DNA of 45,641 nucleotides from an uncultured Fimbriimonadaceae bacterium (GCA_937961665.1 CALGMO010000047.1:1-45641); one strand, 5' to 3'. Shown: positions 7,768-16,622, counted from the stretch's first letter. Notes: a model not told the origin generated them from the sequence alone. Numbers and translations are program-made.

Positions 7768-8324
7768 CCGAATTCCGCACCGGGCGGTACAACCCGCAGC
7801 GACTGCCCCGGCTGCTGAGGGCCGTGTGCCCCACGGCCGCGGTGGACTCGGTGCTGCGCCTGGACCCGTGCGGCCTGTTCCGGCGCGGCAAGAGGCTGCT
7901 GCTTCTGGACGTGGACAACACGCTGCTGGCTTGGAAGGGGAGGCAGGTGCCGCCGGACGTGGCCGCCTGGGTGGGGGCGGTGCTGGAGGCCGGGCTGAGG
8001 GTCTGCGTGGTGAGCAACACGAAGCGTCCCAAGCGGCTGCGGGCTCTGTGCGAGGCGCTGGGGGTGCCGTTCGTGCGGGATCGGTTCAAGCCGAGCAGGC
8101 GAATGTTCCAGCTGGCGATGGAGCGGTACGGCGCGTCGCCGGAGGAGACGATCATGGTGGGGGACCAGCTGTTCACCGACGTTCTGGGCGCCCGGCGGGC
8201 TGGAATCGAGGCGATCTGGGTGCGGCCGGTGTCGGGGCGGGAGTTCGTGGGGACCAAGATCAGCCGCTTGGGCGAGACGATCCTGCGCCACTGGCTGGAT
8301 CGCGCGCTGGAGGAGGAGAGTTGA
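7764..8324 (+). CDS. yqeG: YqeG-family HAD phosphatase
   Basis: 186 residues from GTG 7764, which overlaps the mltG stop (GTGA). HAD motif I is LLLLDVDNTLLAW, motif II is VVSNTK, and motif III/IV is FKPSRRMF ... IMVGDQLFTDVLGARRAG. This is the type IIIA HAD phosphatase family of Bacillus YqeG; PgsA-linked phosphatidylglycerophosphate phosphatases are related. An N-terminal segment (CPTAAVDSVLRLDPCGLFRRGKR) is typical of YqeG. In Firmicutes yqeG lies near yqeH and aroE. Here aroE is kept and a gtrA gene occupies the intervening position. Confidence 0.92.
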   Translation: MTEFRTGRYNPQRLPRLLRAVCPTAAVDSVLRLDPCGLFRRGKRLLLLDVDNTLLAWKGRQVPPDVAAWVGAVLEAGLRVCVVSNTKRPKRLRALCEALGVPFVRDRFKPSRRMFQLAMERYGASPEETIMVGDQLFTDVLGARRAGIEAIWVRPVSGREFVGTKISRLGETILRHWLDRALEEES

Positions 8325-8845
8325 GCGTCGTCGCGGGGCTTCTGGCGAGGAGGATCGTCCGGCAGTTCATCAAGTTCTGCCTGGTCGGGGCGCTGTCCAC
8401 CGTGATCGACGTCGGCCTGCACTACGTGCTGATGTTCCACGTGCCTTGGGGCGACTCGACGTTGAGCCAGGCGCTCGGAAGGTGGGTTCTGGAGACGTTC
8501 CGCCCCGGCGCGGCGATGAACGGCAAGGCCTACTACGAGGCGAGCTTCCCGCTTCTGAAGGTCCCGACCACCGTGCTGGCGATCCTGAACAGCTACTACT
8601 GGAACCGGAGATGGACCTTCCGGGCCTTGGGGTTGGAGGCTCTGCACCGGCAGATCGCCAAGTTCTTCATCGTGGCCCTGACGGGCATGGGCCTGAACGT
8701 TCTGATCTCCTCCGCGCTGATGGCCGCCGTGCCGGGGCACCCGAAGCTCAGCTGGGCGCTGGCGACGGCTGTGGCCACGGTCGCGGTGGCGGTGTGGAAC
8801 TTCAACGGGCAGAGGCTGTGGACGTTCCGAAAGGACATGGCGTGA
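8321..8845 (+). CDS. GtrA-family small membrane protein
   Basis: 174 residues from TTG 8321, which overlaps the yqeG stop (TTGA) behind GAGGAGGAGAG. It has about four membrane segments and the GtrA signatures RQFIKFCLVGALSTVIDVGLHY near the start, YYWNRRWTF in the middle and a WNFNGQRLWTF-type ending. GtrA-like proteins are thought to move polyprenyl-linked glucose or other lipid-linked sugars across the membrane. An insert of about 40 residues between the first and second membrane segments (residues near 45-85) is longer than in typical 120-140 residue members. Its place between yqeG and aroE is unusual and may link it to cell-wall lipid carriers. Confidence 0.85.
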   Translation: MSVVAGLLARRIVRQFIKFCLVGALSTVIDVGLHYVLMFHVPWGDSTLSQALGRWVLETFRPGAAMNGKAYYEASFPLLKVPTTVLAILNSYYWNRRWTFRALGLEALHRQIAKFFIVALTGMGLNVLISSALMAAVPGHPKLSWALATAVATVAVAVWNFNGQRLWTFRKDMA

Positions 8846-9672
8846 CGCCCTTCTTCGAGTGGCGCGAGGCTCCCCCGGCGGACTTCGCCGTGATCGGCGA
8901 CCCGGTGGGCCACAGCCTGTCGCCGCGGATGCACGCGGCGGCGCTGCGCGCGCTCGGCCTGGACCGGACGTACCTCGCGATCCGCGTGCCTCCCGGCGAG
9001 GTGGCGGCCTGTCTGGCGCGCCTTGCGGAGCTGGGCTATGCGGGGGTGAACTGCACGGTGCCGCACAAGGCGGAGGCCCTGGCCGCGTGCGCCCTCGCGG
9101 ACGGCTTCGCCCGGCGCGTGGGTGCGGTCAACACGGTCCGCCTGCCGGGCAGGGAGGGGACCAACACGGACGGACCCGGGTTCTTGGACACGCTCCGTCC
9201 CCTCGGCATCCCCGACGGCAGCTTGGCGCTGGTGCTGGGTGCGGGAGGCTCGGCGCGCGCGGTGGCGGCGGCGCTGCAGGAGGCCGGGTTCCGCCTCAGG
9301 CTGTGGAACCGGACCCCCGAGCGGGCCGAGGCGCTCGCCCGGGAGGTTGGGTTGGACGCGGAGCTTTCTGCCGACCCGGACCCCGCCGGCTGCGCGCTGA
9401 TCGTGAACACCACTTCGGCGGGGCTGCAGGGCGCGTCGGTGGGCGTGGACTGGGGGAGGGCTCCGGCGGATGCGGTAGCCTATGACCTGATGTACGGCGA
9501 CGGACCGACGCCCTTCCTGCGCGACGCGTCCTCCTTCGGGCTGAGGACGGTCGACGGTCGGCCCCTGCTCGCCGCCCAGGGCGCCCGATCGCTGGAGTGG
9601 TGGCTCGGATGCCGCGCGCCGCGGCGCGAGATGCTGCTCAGCATCGGTTGCACCGGGGAGGAGCTGGGTTGA
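8842..9672 (+). CDS. aroE: Shikimate 5-dehydrogenase
   Basis: 276 residues from GTG 8842 (GTGA overlap with gtrA). The shikimate-binding segment IGDPVGHSLSPRMHAAAL, the catalytic Lys76 (NCTVPHKAEAL), Asp110 (NTDGPGF), the NADP-binding GAGGSARAV and the C-terminal GLRTVDGRPLLAAQGARSLEWW are all present. It reduces 3-dehydroshikimate to shikimate with NADPH in aromatic amino-acid synthesis. The C-terminus runs to EELG and its TGA overlaps the TTG start of the next gene. Confidence 0.95.
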   Translation: MTPFFEWREAPPADFAVIGDPVGHSLSPRMHAAALRALGLDRTYLAIRVPPGEVAACLARLAELGYAGVNCTVPHKAEALAACALADGFARRVGAVNTVRLPGREGTNTDGPGFLDTLRPLGIPDGSLALVLGAGGSARAVAAALQEAGFRLRLWNRTPERAEALAREVGLDAELSADPDPAGCALIVNTTSAGLQGASVGVDWGRAPADAVAYDLMYGDGPTPFLRDASSFGLRTVDGRPLLAAQGARSLEWWLGCRAPRREMLLSIGCTGEELG

Positions 9673-10607
9673 GGGCCCTGGAGCCGACCCTGGAGAACAT
9701 GGCCATGGCGGCGGCGCTGCTGGCCAAGGGCGGCTTGGTCGTCGTGCCGACGGAAACAGTGTACGGGGTGGCGGCCGACGCCACGAACCCGAAGGCCGTC
9801 GAACGCCTCTACGAGGCCAAGGGTCGGCCGCGGGAGAACCCGCTGATCGTGCACATCGCCTGCCTGGACGATCTGGAGCGGGTCGCCTCGCACGTTTCGC
9901 CGGACGCGCGCCGGCTCGCCGAGCGGTTCTGGCCCGGCCCGCTCACGATGGTGCTGCCGAAGTCCGACCTGATTCCGGACGTCGTCACGGCCGGCCTGCC
10001 GACGGTGGCGGTTCGGTATCCCAAGCACCCGGTGGCGGCCTCGCTGATCACGCTGACGGGCAAGCCGCTGGCCATGCCGAGCGCCAACCCGTTCCAGCGG
10101 CTGTCTCCGACGAGGGTGGAGCACCTCGATCCGGAGCTGCTGGCCAAGACCGACCTGGTGCTGGACGGAGGGCCGTGCGTGGTCGGCTTGGAGTCGACGG
10201 TCGTGGACCTGGTGGAGGACCCTCCCAAGGTGCTTCGGCCCGGCGCGGTGACGCGGGGCGAGATCCAGGCGGCCATCGGTCGGCCGCTCGGCACCTTGCC
10301 ACCGGGCGGCGCCAAGGGTCCGAGGCGCTCGCCCGGGATGTACCCGCGGCACTACGCGCCGCACGCTCGGCTGCTTTTGGTGGACCGCGCCCCGGAGGGC
10401 TCGTTCGCGCTGGTGTTCGGCCAACCGAGCGGCCCGAACCAGATCCGGATGCCCAAGGACCCGGGGCCGTACGGGGCCGCGCTCTACGCGGCGCTGCACA
10501 CGCTGGACTCGCGCAAGCCGGAGGCGATCTACGTGGAGCGGCCGCCCGCGACGGCGCTCTGGGACGCCGTCCGCGACCGGCTGGAGCGCGCCGCCGAGCC
10601 GGAGTGA
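9669..10607 (+). CDS. L-threonylcarbamoyladenylate synthase (Sua5 type)
   Basis: 312 residues from TTG 9669, overlapping the aroE stop (TTGA). The YrdC domain includes GGLVVVPTETVYGVAADA, YEAKGRPRENPLIVHI, WPGPLTMVLP and PSAN. The C-terminal extension (SPGMYPRHYAPHARL and beyond) is the Sua5 domain, which separates it from short TsaC/YrdC proteins. It makes threonylcarbamoyl-AMP from threonine, bicarbonate and ATP, the first step of t6A37 modification of ANN-decoding tRNAs. It is the last gene of the tightly overlapped operon before metG, which has its own promoter. Confidence 0.94.
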   Translation: MRALEPTLENMAMAAALLAKGGLVVVPTETVYGVAADATNPKAVERLYEAKGRPRENPLIVHIACLDDLERVASHVSPDARRLAERFWPGPLTMVLPKSDLIPDVVTAGLPTVAVRYPKHPVAASLITLTGKPLAMPSANPFQRLSPTRVEHLDPELLAKTDLVLDGGPCVVGLESTVVDLVEDPPKVLRPGAVTRGEIQAAIGRPLGTLPPGGAKGPRRSPGMYPRHYAPHARLLLVDRAPEGSFALVFGQPSGPNQIRMPKDPGPYGAALYAALHTLDSRKPEAIYVERPPATALWDAVRDRLERAAEPE

Positions 10608-10625
10608 GGGGTTCCCGGAGGCTCC

Positions 10626-10633
10626 GGTAAACT
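10626..10633 (+). promoter_or_regulatory. Minus-10 box GGTAAACT for metG
   Basis: GGTAAACT ends 7 bases before the ATG at 10641, 18 bases after the sua5 stop. No Shine-Dalgarno is present, and the implied transcript would be leaderless or nearly so. Confidence 0.55.
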
Positions 10634-10640
10634 GGCCACC

Positions 10641-12575
10641 ATGGCCAAGCGCTTCTGCATCGTCACCGCCATCCCGTACGTCAACGCCGTTCCGCACATC
10701 GGCAACACGCTCACGAACCTGGCGGGCGACGTGGTGGCGCGCTACCGCAGGCTGCGCGGCGACGACGTGTGGTACGTGGTGGGCACCGACGAGAACGGCC
10801 TGAAGATCAAGGAGGCGGCCGAGAAGGCGGGCCGGGATCCCCGGGAGTTCGTGGCGGAGATCGCCGGACGGTTCGAGGCGATCTACCGCGGTCTCGGAAT
10901 GTCGTACGACGACTTCGTGCGCACCACCAGCGAGCGGCACGCGCGGACCACGCAGGCGCTGTTCCTCAAGCTGCAGGAGAACGGCCACATCACCAAGGGC
11001 ACGTACGAAGGCTGGTACGACGTCTCGACGGAGACCTTCTACCGCGAGGAGGACCTGGTCGACGGCAAGAGCCCGGACGGCAACGAGGTGCGCTGGGTGC
11101 AGGAGGAGAACTACTTCTTCCGGTTGAGCGCCTTCGAGGAGCCGCTGCTGAAGCTGATCGAAAGCGGCGAGATGCGGATCATCCCGGAGACGAGGCGCAA
11201 CGAGGTGGTGTCCTTCATTCGGCAGGGCCTTCGCGACATGTGCATCTCTCGTCGCAACCCCGGGTGGGGCATCCCGGTGCCCGGCGACGAGTCGAAGGTC
11301 ATCTACGTGTGGTTCGACGCTCTGATCAACTATCTGACGACCAGCGGATGGCCCGACAACCCGGACTGGGCCGAGATCTGGCCGGCCGACGTGCAGTGGC
11401 TGGGCAAGGACATCCTGACGCGGTTCCACGCTACGCTGTGGCCCGCCATGCTGATGGGCGCGGGCCTGCCGACCCCGAAGGCGCTCGTCGCGCACGGGTG
11501 GATCCTGCTCAGCGGTGAGAAGATCAGCAAGTCCAAGGGCAACGTCGTGCCGCCACTCGAGCTGGCTCAGGAGCTGGCCGAGCGCTCGGGCTGCGCCCCG
11601 GAGATCGCGATCGACGCGGTCCGCTACCAGCTGCTCAGCACGATGCCGTACGAGAACGACGGCAACTTCAGCTACGAGGAGTTCGACCGCCGCTACAACA
11701 GCGATCTGGCCAACGACCTGGGCAACGCGCTCAACCGCAGCCTGGCGATGGCGCACCGCTTCGTCGGAGGCGTCGTGCCGGACGCGCCGCTGGAGGCCGA
11801 GGCCCGCGAGGCGATCGGCCAGGCTCTGGACGCCTACGAGGCCGCGATGGACGACTACCGCCTGGAGCGCGCGGCGGAGGCCGCCTGGGGGCTGGTGCGG
11901 TTCCTGAACAAGTACATCGACACCCGCGCGCCGTGGAGCCTGGCGAAGAACCAGGATCCCGCGCTGGGCCCGGTGGTGCGCTCGATGCTCGAGAGCCTGG
12001 CGGTCGCGTCGGCGATGGTCGCTCCCTATATGCCGAACACGGCCCAGGCGATCGCCGAGCAGCTGGGGCTGGGCGGCGCGCCCGCGTGGGGCGCCCTGCG
12101 CGGCGGCGCGCTGGCCCCCGGCGGAGCTCTGAACCAGCCCAAACCGATCTTCCCGCGCCTGGACGCCCGCAAGGCCGCGCCGGCACCCGCGCCCCAGGAG
12201 CAGCCGGCGGCCAAGCCGAAACCCCAGAAGAAGGAGGAAGGCCCGTTGCCGGAGATCACGATCGAGGAGTTTCTGAAGGCCGAGCTGAGGGTGGCCCGCG
12301 TGCTGGAGGCCGAGCCGCTGGAGGGCAGCGACAAGCTGCTCAAGCTGCAGGTGATGGTCGGCGACGAGAGGCGCCAGATCGTGGCGGGCATCCGGAAGAA
12401 CTACAACCCGCTGGACCTGATCGGCCGGCAGGTGGTGGTGGTGTTCAACCTGAAGCCGGCGACCCTGCGCGGAACCGAGAGCCAGGGCATGCTGCTGGCC
12501 GCCGTGGACGAGGACGGCGGGGCGATCCTGCTGCAGCCCGACCGCGAGGCGCCCGAGGGGGCCAGGGTCCGGTAG
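10641..12575 (+). CDS. metG: Methionyl-tRNA synthetase with C-terminal tRNA-binding domain
   Basis: 644 residues. Class I signature HIGN (19-22) sits in IPYVNAVPHIGNTL, and the KISKS loop is at 294-298. The catalytic core ends near residue 390 and an anticodon-binding helical domain follows. A Pro/Ala/Lys-rich linker (about 510-535) leads to a C-terminal OB-fold tRNA-binding domain (about 536-643: ELRVARVLEAEPLEGSDKL, GTESQGMLLAA). The connective peptide has no CxxC zinc knuckle; GWYDVSTETFY occupies the position of the usual Cys-containing segment. Zinc-free MetRS forms are known, so this is a subtype feature rather than a defect. The end lies 7 bases from the convergent GH140-like gene. Confidence 0.97.
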   Translation: MAKRFCIVTAIPYVNAVPHIGNTLTNLAGDVVARYRRLRGDDVWYVVGTDENGLKIKEAAEKAGRDPREFVAEIAGRFEAIYRGLGMSYDDFVRTTSERHARTTQALFLKLQENGHITKGTYEGWYDVSTETFYREEDLVDGKSPDGNEVRWVQEENYFFRLSAFEEPLLKLIESGEMRIIPETRRNEVVSFIRQGLRDMCISRRNPGWGIPVPGDESKVIYVWFDALINYLTTSGWPDNPDWAEIWPADVQWLGKDILTRFHATLWPAMLMGAGLPTPKALVAHGWILLSGEKISKSKGNVVPPLELAQELAERSGCAPEIAIDAVRYQLLSTMPYENDGNFSYEEFDRRYNSDLANDLGNALNRSLAMAHRFVGGVVPDAPLEAEAREAIGQALDAYEAAMDDYRLERAAEAAWGLVRFLNKYIDTRAPWSLAKNQDPALGPVVRSMLESLAVASAMVAPYMPNTAQAIAEQLGLGGAPAWGALRGGALAPGGALNQPKPIFPRLDARKAAPAPAPQEQPAAKPKPQKKEEGPLPEITIEEFLKAELRVARVLEAEPLEGSDKLLKLQVMVGDERRQIVAGIRKNYNPLDLIGRQVVVVFNLKPATLRGTESQGMLLAAVDEDGGAILLQPDREAPEGARVR

Positions 12576-12582
12576 TTCCGGC

Positions 12583-13845
12583 TCAGGCGTCCACGCACAG
12601 CACCCAGTCGCGTCCGTCGGGGGCTTGCGTTCGCAGGCGCCGAGGCGATGGGCCGGTGTTGTCGGCGGGCAGAAGCTCGCCGGTCTGAGGATCGTGCCAC
12701 TCCAGGCTCGCGGGGTCGAAGCGGACGGTCAGGCGGACCTCCCCGCCGAACGGCACCCACACGAGCGTCCATGGTTTGGGTTCGTCTCCGTGCAGGGCCA
12801 GGCGCCCGCCGATCAGCGCCTCGGGGCGGCGCCCGATCAGGCTTCGGCTCTCGAACAGGCCCTTGAGGTGCCGGACTTGCCCCGCTCCCGGCAGGCGCAG
12901 GGCGTCGAGCCAGGGACGGTCGGCGCCGAGGAACGGCGGAGGAACGATCTTTGAGATGGGCTCCCACTTGGGGTCCCAGAGCATCCACACGTTGTTGCAG
13001 CCGTAGGTGATGCCCGCCGAGCCGGCGAACACGGCGGCGTGCCAGTGGCGGCGCACGTCGGTGTCGTCCAGACGCTCGTTGCGGGGGTCCAGGCGGTCGG
13101 GGATGTTCTCGTAGGCGGGCTCGCCGTCGAGTACCGGCTTGGGAGGTTCCAGGCTCCAGTCGCGGCGGACCCAATCGGCGGGGTCGAGCTCACGCACGTG
13201 GCCGGTCTGGACCATGTTGAAGTCGAGCCAGTCATCCGCGTGGAACGGGTCGGAGGAGGTGCAGGGGCCGTAGGGGTGGTAGGTGATGAGGCAGCGGCGA
13301 CCGACCACGGAGCGGATGCCCCGTGCCATGGCGCGCCACACCTCGGGCGCGAGCCTGGGATCTCGGTCCCCGCCCAGCACGTACACGACGTTGGGACGGT
13401 CGCCGACGGCCTCGGCCAGCCGACGGGCGAAGGCCTCCGCGTTCCCCTCGTGGAAGATGCGGCGGTTCCGGAACAGGGGGTGGTTCTCCTCGTGCGCCCA
13501 GGAGCCCCACGTGGGCAGCAGCGCGATGCGGATGCCGCGGGCCTCGGCCTCGCCGAGGAGGAAGCGCAGCAGGTCCAGGTAGCCGGAGCTGGGCGCGGGG
13601 TCGTCCAGGTCGTCGAGGGGGAGGTTGCCCTCCGCATTGGGCACGAACGGCCCCTCGAGCTCGGAGACGAACACGGTCTGGACGACGTTGAATCCCTGCT
13701 CGGCGCGGACGTCGAGGTACCGCAGCATCTCGGGCCGGGTGGCATGGTGGAGCAGCTCCCAGGCGGTGTCGGCCTGCCAGAAGAAGGGTGAGCCGTCCTC
13801 CAGCGCGAGGGTGCGGCGGTCCGGGGCGATCTGGAGCCTCTGCAT
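12583..13845 (-). CDS. GH140-like (DUF4038) glycoside hydrolase, apiosidase-type
   Basis: 420 residues with no obvious signal peptide. The N-terminal DGSPFFWQADTAWELLHHATRPE and YLDVRAEQGFNVVQTVFV match the DUF4038 TIM barrel, followed by VYVLGGDRDP, ITYHPYG, DFNMVQTGH, PVLDGEPAYENI and AAVFAGSAGITYGCNNVW. The acidic residues in the GGDRD and DGEPAYE segments are the expected catalytic pair. The last roughly 90 residues form the DUF5060/collagen-binding-like beta domain common to the family. Characterised GH140 members release apiose from rhamnogalacturonan II. The substrate here is unknown, but a plant-polymer target fits the GH26 and GH4 genes further left. Confidence 0.88.
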   Translation of the reverse strand: MQRLQIAPDRRTLALEDGSPFFWQADTAWELLHHATRPEMLRYLDVRAEQGFNVVQTVFVSELEGPFVPNAEGNLPLDDLDDPAPSSGYLDLLRFLLGEAEARGIRIALLPTWGSWAHEENHPLFRNRRIFHEGNAEAFARRLAEAVGDRPNVVYVLGGDRDPRLAPEVWRAMARGIRSVVGRRCLITYHPYGPCTSSDPFHADDWLDFNMVQTGHVRELDPADWVRRDWSLEPPKPVLDGEPAYENIPDRLDPRNERLDDTDVRRHWHAAVFAGSAGITYGCNNVWMLWDPKWEPISKIVPPPFLGADRPWLDALRLPGAGQVRHLKGLFESRSLIGRRPEALIGGRLALHGDEPKPWTLVWVPFGGEVRLTVRFDPASLEWHDPQTGELLPADNTGPSPRRLRTQAPDGRDWVLCVDA

Positions 13846-13929
13846 GGCCCATTCTGGAGCGGAGGTCCCGCTCGGTGGGAACGGTTTGGGCCCGGATCGT
13901 CCGAGGATCCCGGCAGGAGTAAGCCGAAA

Positions 13930-14019
13930 TGGCGGAGGGGGTGGGATTCGAACCCACGGAGGCCGTGAGACCTCACCGCATTTCGAGTGCGGCGCACTAG
14001 ACCACTATGCGACCCCTCC
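13930..14019 (-). tRNA. tRNA-Ser(CGA)
   Basis: 90 bases. The 7-bp acceptor (GGAGGGG/CCCCTCC), a T-arm with GGTTCGAATCCC, a long variable arm and the anticodon loop CTCGAAA (anticodon CGA) are all clear. Discriminator G is followed by an encoded CCA. A minus-strand GGTACAAC box ends 10 bases upstream of the 5' end (14030-14035) and is a likely promoter. It lies between the GH140-like gene and the divergent NADH dehydrogenase. Confidence 0.95.
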
Positions 14020-14062
14020 GGTCCGACGTGTTGTACCCGAACCTCCACCGGACCCGCCACAG

Positions 14063-15397
14063 ATGCCCGCCGGCTGCGTAGAAGCAGACGTGGGAAAGAA
14101 GCGCGCGATCGTGGTGGGCGCCGGATTCGGCGGCAGCTCGGCGGCCGCCAGGCTGGCGCGCCTGCTGCCCCCGAGGGAGTGGGAGGTGGTGCTGGTCGAC
14201 CGGAACAACTACCTCCTGTTCTACCCGTTGCTCCCGGAGGTCGCCGCCGGCACGCTGGAGCCGCGGCACGTCGTCGTTCCGGCGAGAAGCTTCCTGCCGC
14301 GAGGGAGGTTCGTGTGCGCCGAGGTCACCGGTCTGGACCTTCGCCGGCGGCGCATCCACCTGGCCACGGAGGACGAGCCCGCATGGTCGATGCCCTACGA
14401 CCACCTGGTTCTGGCGCTGGGCTCGGTGACCCGCATGCCCCCTGTGCCCGGGCTTCGCGAGCACGGCTTCGAGCTGAAGACGATCGCGGACGCGGCCAGC
14501 CTGCGGGACCACGGCATCTCGCTGCTCGAGCGGGCCTCCATCGCCAAGGATCCCGAGCTTCGGCGGGAGCTGCTGCGCGTGGTGGTCGTCGGGGCGAACT
14601 TCACCGGCGTGGAGCTGGCGGGGGAGTATCAGGACTTTCTGAGGGACGCCTGCCGCGCCTACCCCGAGCTGGACCCGGACGAGGTGGACGTGGTGGTGGT
14701 GGAGGCTCGGTCGCGCATCCTTCCCGCGCTGCCGGAGTCGCTGGCCGACTACGCCAAGGCTCACCTGGAGCGCCGGGGCCTGCGCTTCGCGACCGAGAGG
14801 ACCGTGGTTCGCGTGGGCCGGCGCGGAGCGGAGCTGTCCGACGGAACCTGGCTCGCCTCGCGGACCGTGGCCTGGTGCGCGGGCATCGCGCCCAACCCGC
14901 TGATCGGCGGCTGCGACGACCTTCCCACGAACGAGATGGGATACATCCGGACTCACCCGGACCTTCGCGTCGAGGGCTACGACGACGTGTGGGCGATCGG
15001 CGATTCGGCGTTCGTGCCCGGTGAGGACGGCCAAGGGTATCCCGCCACGGCGCAGGTGGCGTCGCGGCAGGGTGAGCACGTCGCCCGCAACATCGCCCGA
15101 GCCGTGACGGGGCGGAGCCTCGCGCCGTTCTCGTTCCGATCCCGCGGCGCGCTGGCGGCGCTCGGTTGCCGCACGGCCGTGGCGGAGGTCTTCGGACTCC
15201 GGATCGCGGGCTTCCCCGCATGGTTCCTGTACCGCACCGTGTATCTGCTGAAGGTGCCGACGCTCGGTCGCAAGCTCTCGATCGTCACCGACTGGACGGT
15301 GGATCTGTTCGCCAAGCAGATGCCGGTCCAGCTGGGCCTGCACCGCCGGTCGTCGGAGCAGAACGGAGCGGTGCGTCAGGACGAGGTCAGGCTCTGA
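14063..15397 (+). CDS. ndh: Type II NADH:quinone oxidoreductase
   Basis: 444 residues from ATG 14063; GTG 14090 is an alternative that starts just before the FAD motif. The FAD-binding IVVGAGFGGSSAA, the second nucleotide motif VVVGANFTGVELAGEY, AWCAGIAPNPL and DDVWAIGDSAFVP are typical of NDH-2. It oxidises NADH at the inner face of the membrane and passes electrons to quinone without pumping protons. A C-terminal amphipathic/hydrophobic stretch (AWFLYRTVYLLKVPTLGRKL) is the usual membrane anchor. The second motif reads GANFTG where many homologues have GGGPTG. It overlaps the convergent glycosyltransferase by 11 bases. Confidence 0.92.
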   Translation: MPAGCVEADVGKKRAIVVGAGFGGSSAAARLARLLPPREWEVVLVDRNNYLLFYPLLPEVAAGTLEPRHVVVPARSFLPRGRFVCAEVTGLDLRRRRIHLATEDEPAWSMPYDHLVLALGSVTRMPPVPGLREHGFELKTIADAASLRDHGISLLERASIAKDPELRRELLRVVVVGANFTGVELAGEYQDFLRDACRAYPELDPDEVDVVVVEARSRILPALPESLADYAKAHLERRGLRFATERTVVRVGRRGAELSDGTWLASRTVAWCAGIAPNPLIGGCDDLPTNEMGYIRTHPDLRVEGYDDVWAIGDSAFVPGEDGQGYPATAQVASRQGEHVARNIARAVTGRSLAPFSFRSRGALAALGCRTAVAEVFGLRIAGFPAWFLYRTVYLLKVPTLGRKLSIVTDWTVDLFAKQMPVQLGLHRRSSEQNGAVRQDEVRL

Positions 15398-16619
15398 GCG
15401 AGGAGCCTTCCACGGCCTGACGGATCATCCTCTCGACCTTGGCGATCTGCGCCCGGCGGTCGAAGCGGCGGAGGGCCGCGTCTCTTCCCCGCGCGCCCAA
15501 GGCGCGACGGTCGGCATCGGCCATGTCGGCGAGCCTCCGGATGGCCTCGGCCATGGCCGCGGGGTCCTCCGGAGGGCAGGCGAGGCCCGCGCCGGCCTCC
15601 TCCACCACGCGCCTAGGGTCTCCCTCGAGGGCGCAGACGATCGGCTTGCCGACCGCCAGGTAGGACTGGACCTTGTGCGGGATGGTGATCGCCGCCAGCG
15701 GGTCCCGCCGCAGGTGCACCAGCAGGGCGTCGGCCAGCGCGTAGATCGGCGTCATCTCGCTGGTCGGGAAGCTGCCGAGGAAGCGGACGTTCGACAGCCC
15801 CTCCTGCTCGGCGCGGCGCTGGAGGGTCTCGCGCTCGACGCCGTCCCCCGCCAGGCAGATCTGGATCTCCGGGCGGTCGCGCAGCAGGGCGGCGGCGTCC
15901 AGCAGCGTGCCGAGGTTCTGCATCAGGCCGATGTTCCCGGCGTACAGCACGTTGAACCGGCCGGCCATCCCCAGGCGCTCGGCCAAAGCGGGGTCGGGCT
16001 CGCACGGGCGGTAGAAGTCGGTGTCCACCCAGTTCTCGATCACCTCGATCTTGTCGGCCGGCACGCCCTTGCCGACGAGGTTCTCGCGGAAGCCCGGCGA
16101 GATCACGCGGATCCGCTCGGCCCAGCGGTAGGTGGCGTCGCACAGGCGGCCTACGGCGCCGAGCGCGCGCGGGGAGGAGACCATGCCCGTGGCGGCGAGC
16201 GTCTCGGGCCACAGGTCCTGAATCTCCAGCGTGTGCGGGACGCGCCACAGGCCGCCGACCCACCGGGCGGAAGCGCACAGCGTCGCCAGCTGCACCACGT
16301 GGATGCAGGCAGGGCGACGGACCAGCCACGGACCGAGCAGGGAGAACGACGAGGCCAGGGAGAACAGGTTCAGCACGCGCCGGAGGCGGGACTTCGAGTG
16401 GTCGGCGAACGTCTTGAGGCGCAGCACGGGCACGCCTTGGTGCTCGTCCCACTGGCGCCAACGGTTGCGGTAGCCCTCGTAGATCCTGCCGGAGGGCCAG
16501 TTCGGGTAGCCGGTGACCACCACCACGTCGTGCCCGAGCTCCTTCAGGCCGACCGCCAGCTCGCCGTACAGCTGCGTCGGCTCCGGGGGGAAGTATTGGG
16601 TGAGCAGGACGATGCGCAA
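15387..16619 (-). CDS. GT4-family glycosyltransferase, WbuB-like (L-FucNAc transferase)
   Basis: 410 residues from a TTG start at 16619, three bases after the fnlC stop. It is a GT-B fold enzyme: N-terminal LLTQYFPPEP, GHDVVVVTGYPNWPSG, LEIQDLWPET, then the donor-binding VLYAGNIGLMQNLGTLLDA, SYLAVGKPIVCALEGD and EEAGAGLACPPEDPAAMAEAI. The overall pattern and gene position match WbuB, which adds L-FucNAc from UDP-L-FucNAc in O-antigen and capsule synthesis. Following the three UDP-L-FucNAc enzymes in one operon, that donor is the natural inference. The acceptor cannot be read from sequence. Confidence 0.85.
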   Translation of the reverse strand: MRIVLLTQYFPPEPTQLYGELAVGLKELGHDVVVVTGYPNWPSGRIYEGYRNRWRQWDEHQGVPVLRLKTFADHSKSRLRRVLNLFSLASSFSLLGPWLVRRPACIHVVQLATLCASARWVGGLWRVPHTLEIQDLWPETLAATGMVSSPRALGAVGRLCDATYRWAERIRVISPGFRENLVGKGVPADKIEVIENWVDTDFYRPCEPDPALAERLGMAGRFNVLYAGNIGLMQNLGTLLDAAALLRDRPEIQICLAGDGVERETLQRRAEQEGLSNVRFLGSFPTSEMTPIYALADALLVHLRRDPLAAITIPHKVQSYLAVGKPIVCALEGDPRRVVEEAGAGLACPPEDPAAMAEAIRRLADMADADRRALGARGRDAALRRFDRRAQIAKVERMIRQAVEGSSLRA

Positions 16620-16622
16620 GCC

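Noticed and set aside
9480-11756. 758-residue minus-strand open frame
   Set aside because: Shadow across aroE, sua5 and metG, all of which are unambiguous on the plus strand.
13625-14062. Long N-terminal extension of the ndh frame
   Set aside because: It runs through tRNA-Ser and antisense to the GH140-like gene; the NDH-2 homology starts after 14090.
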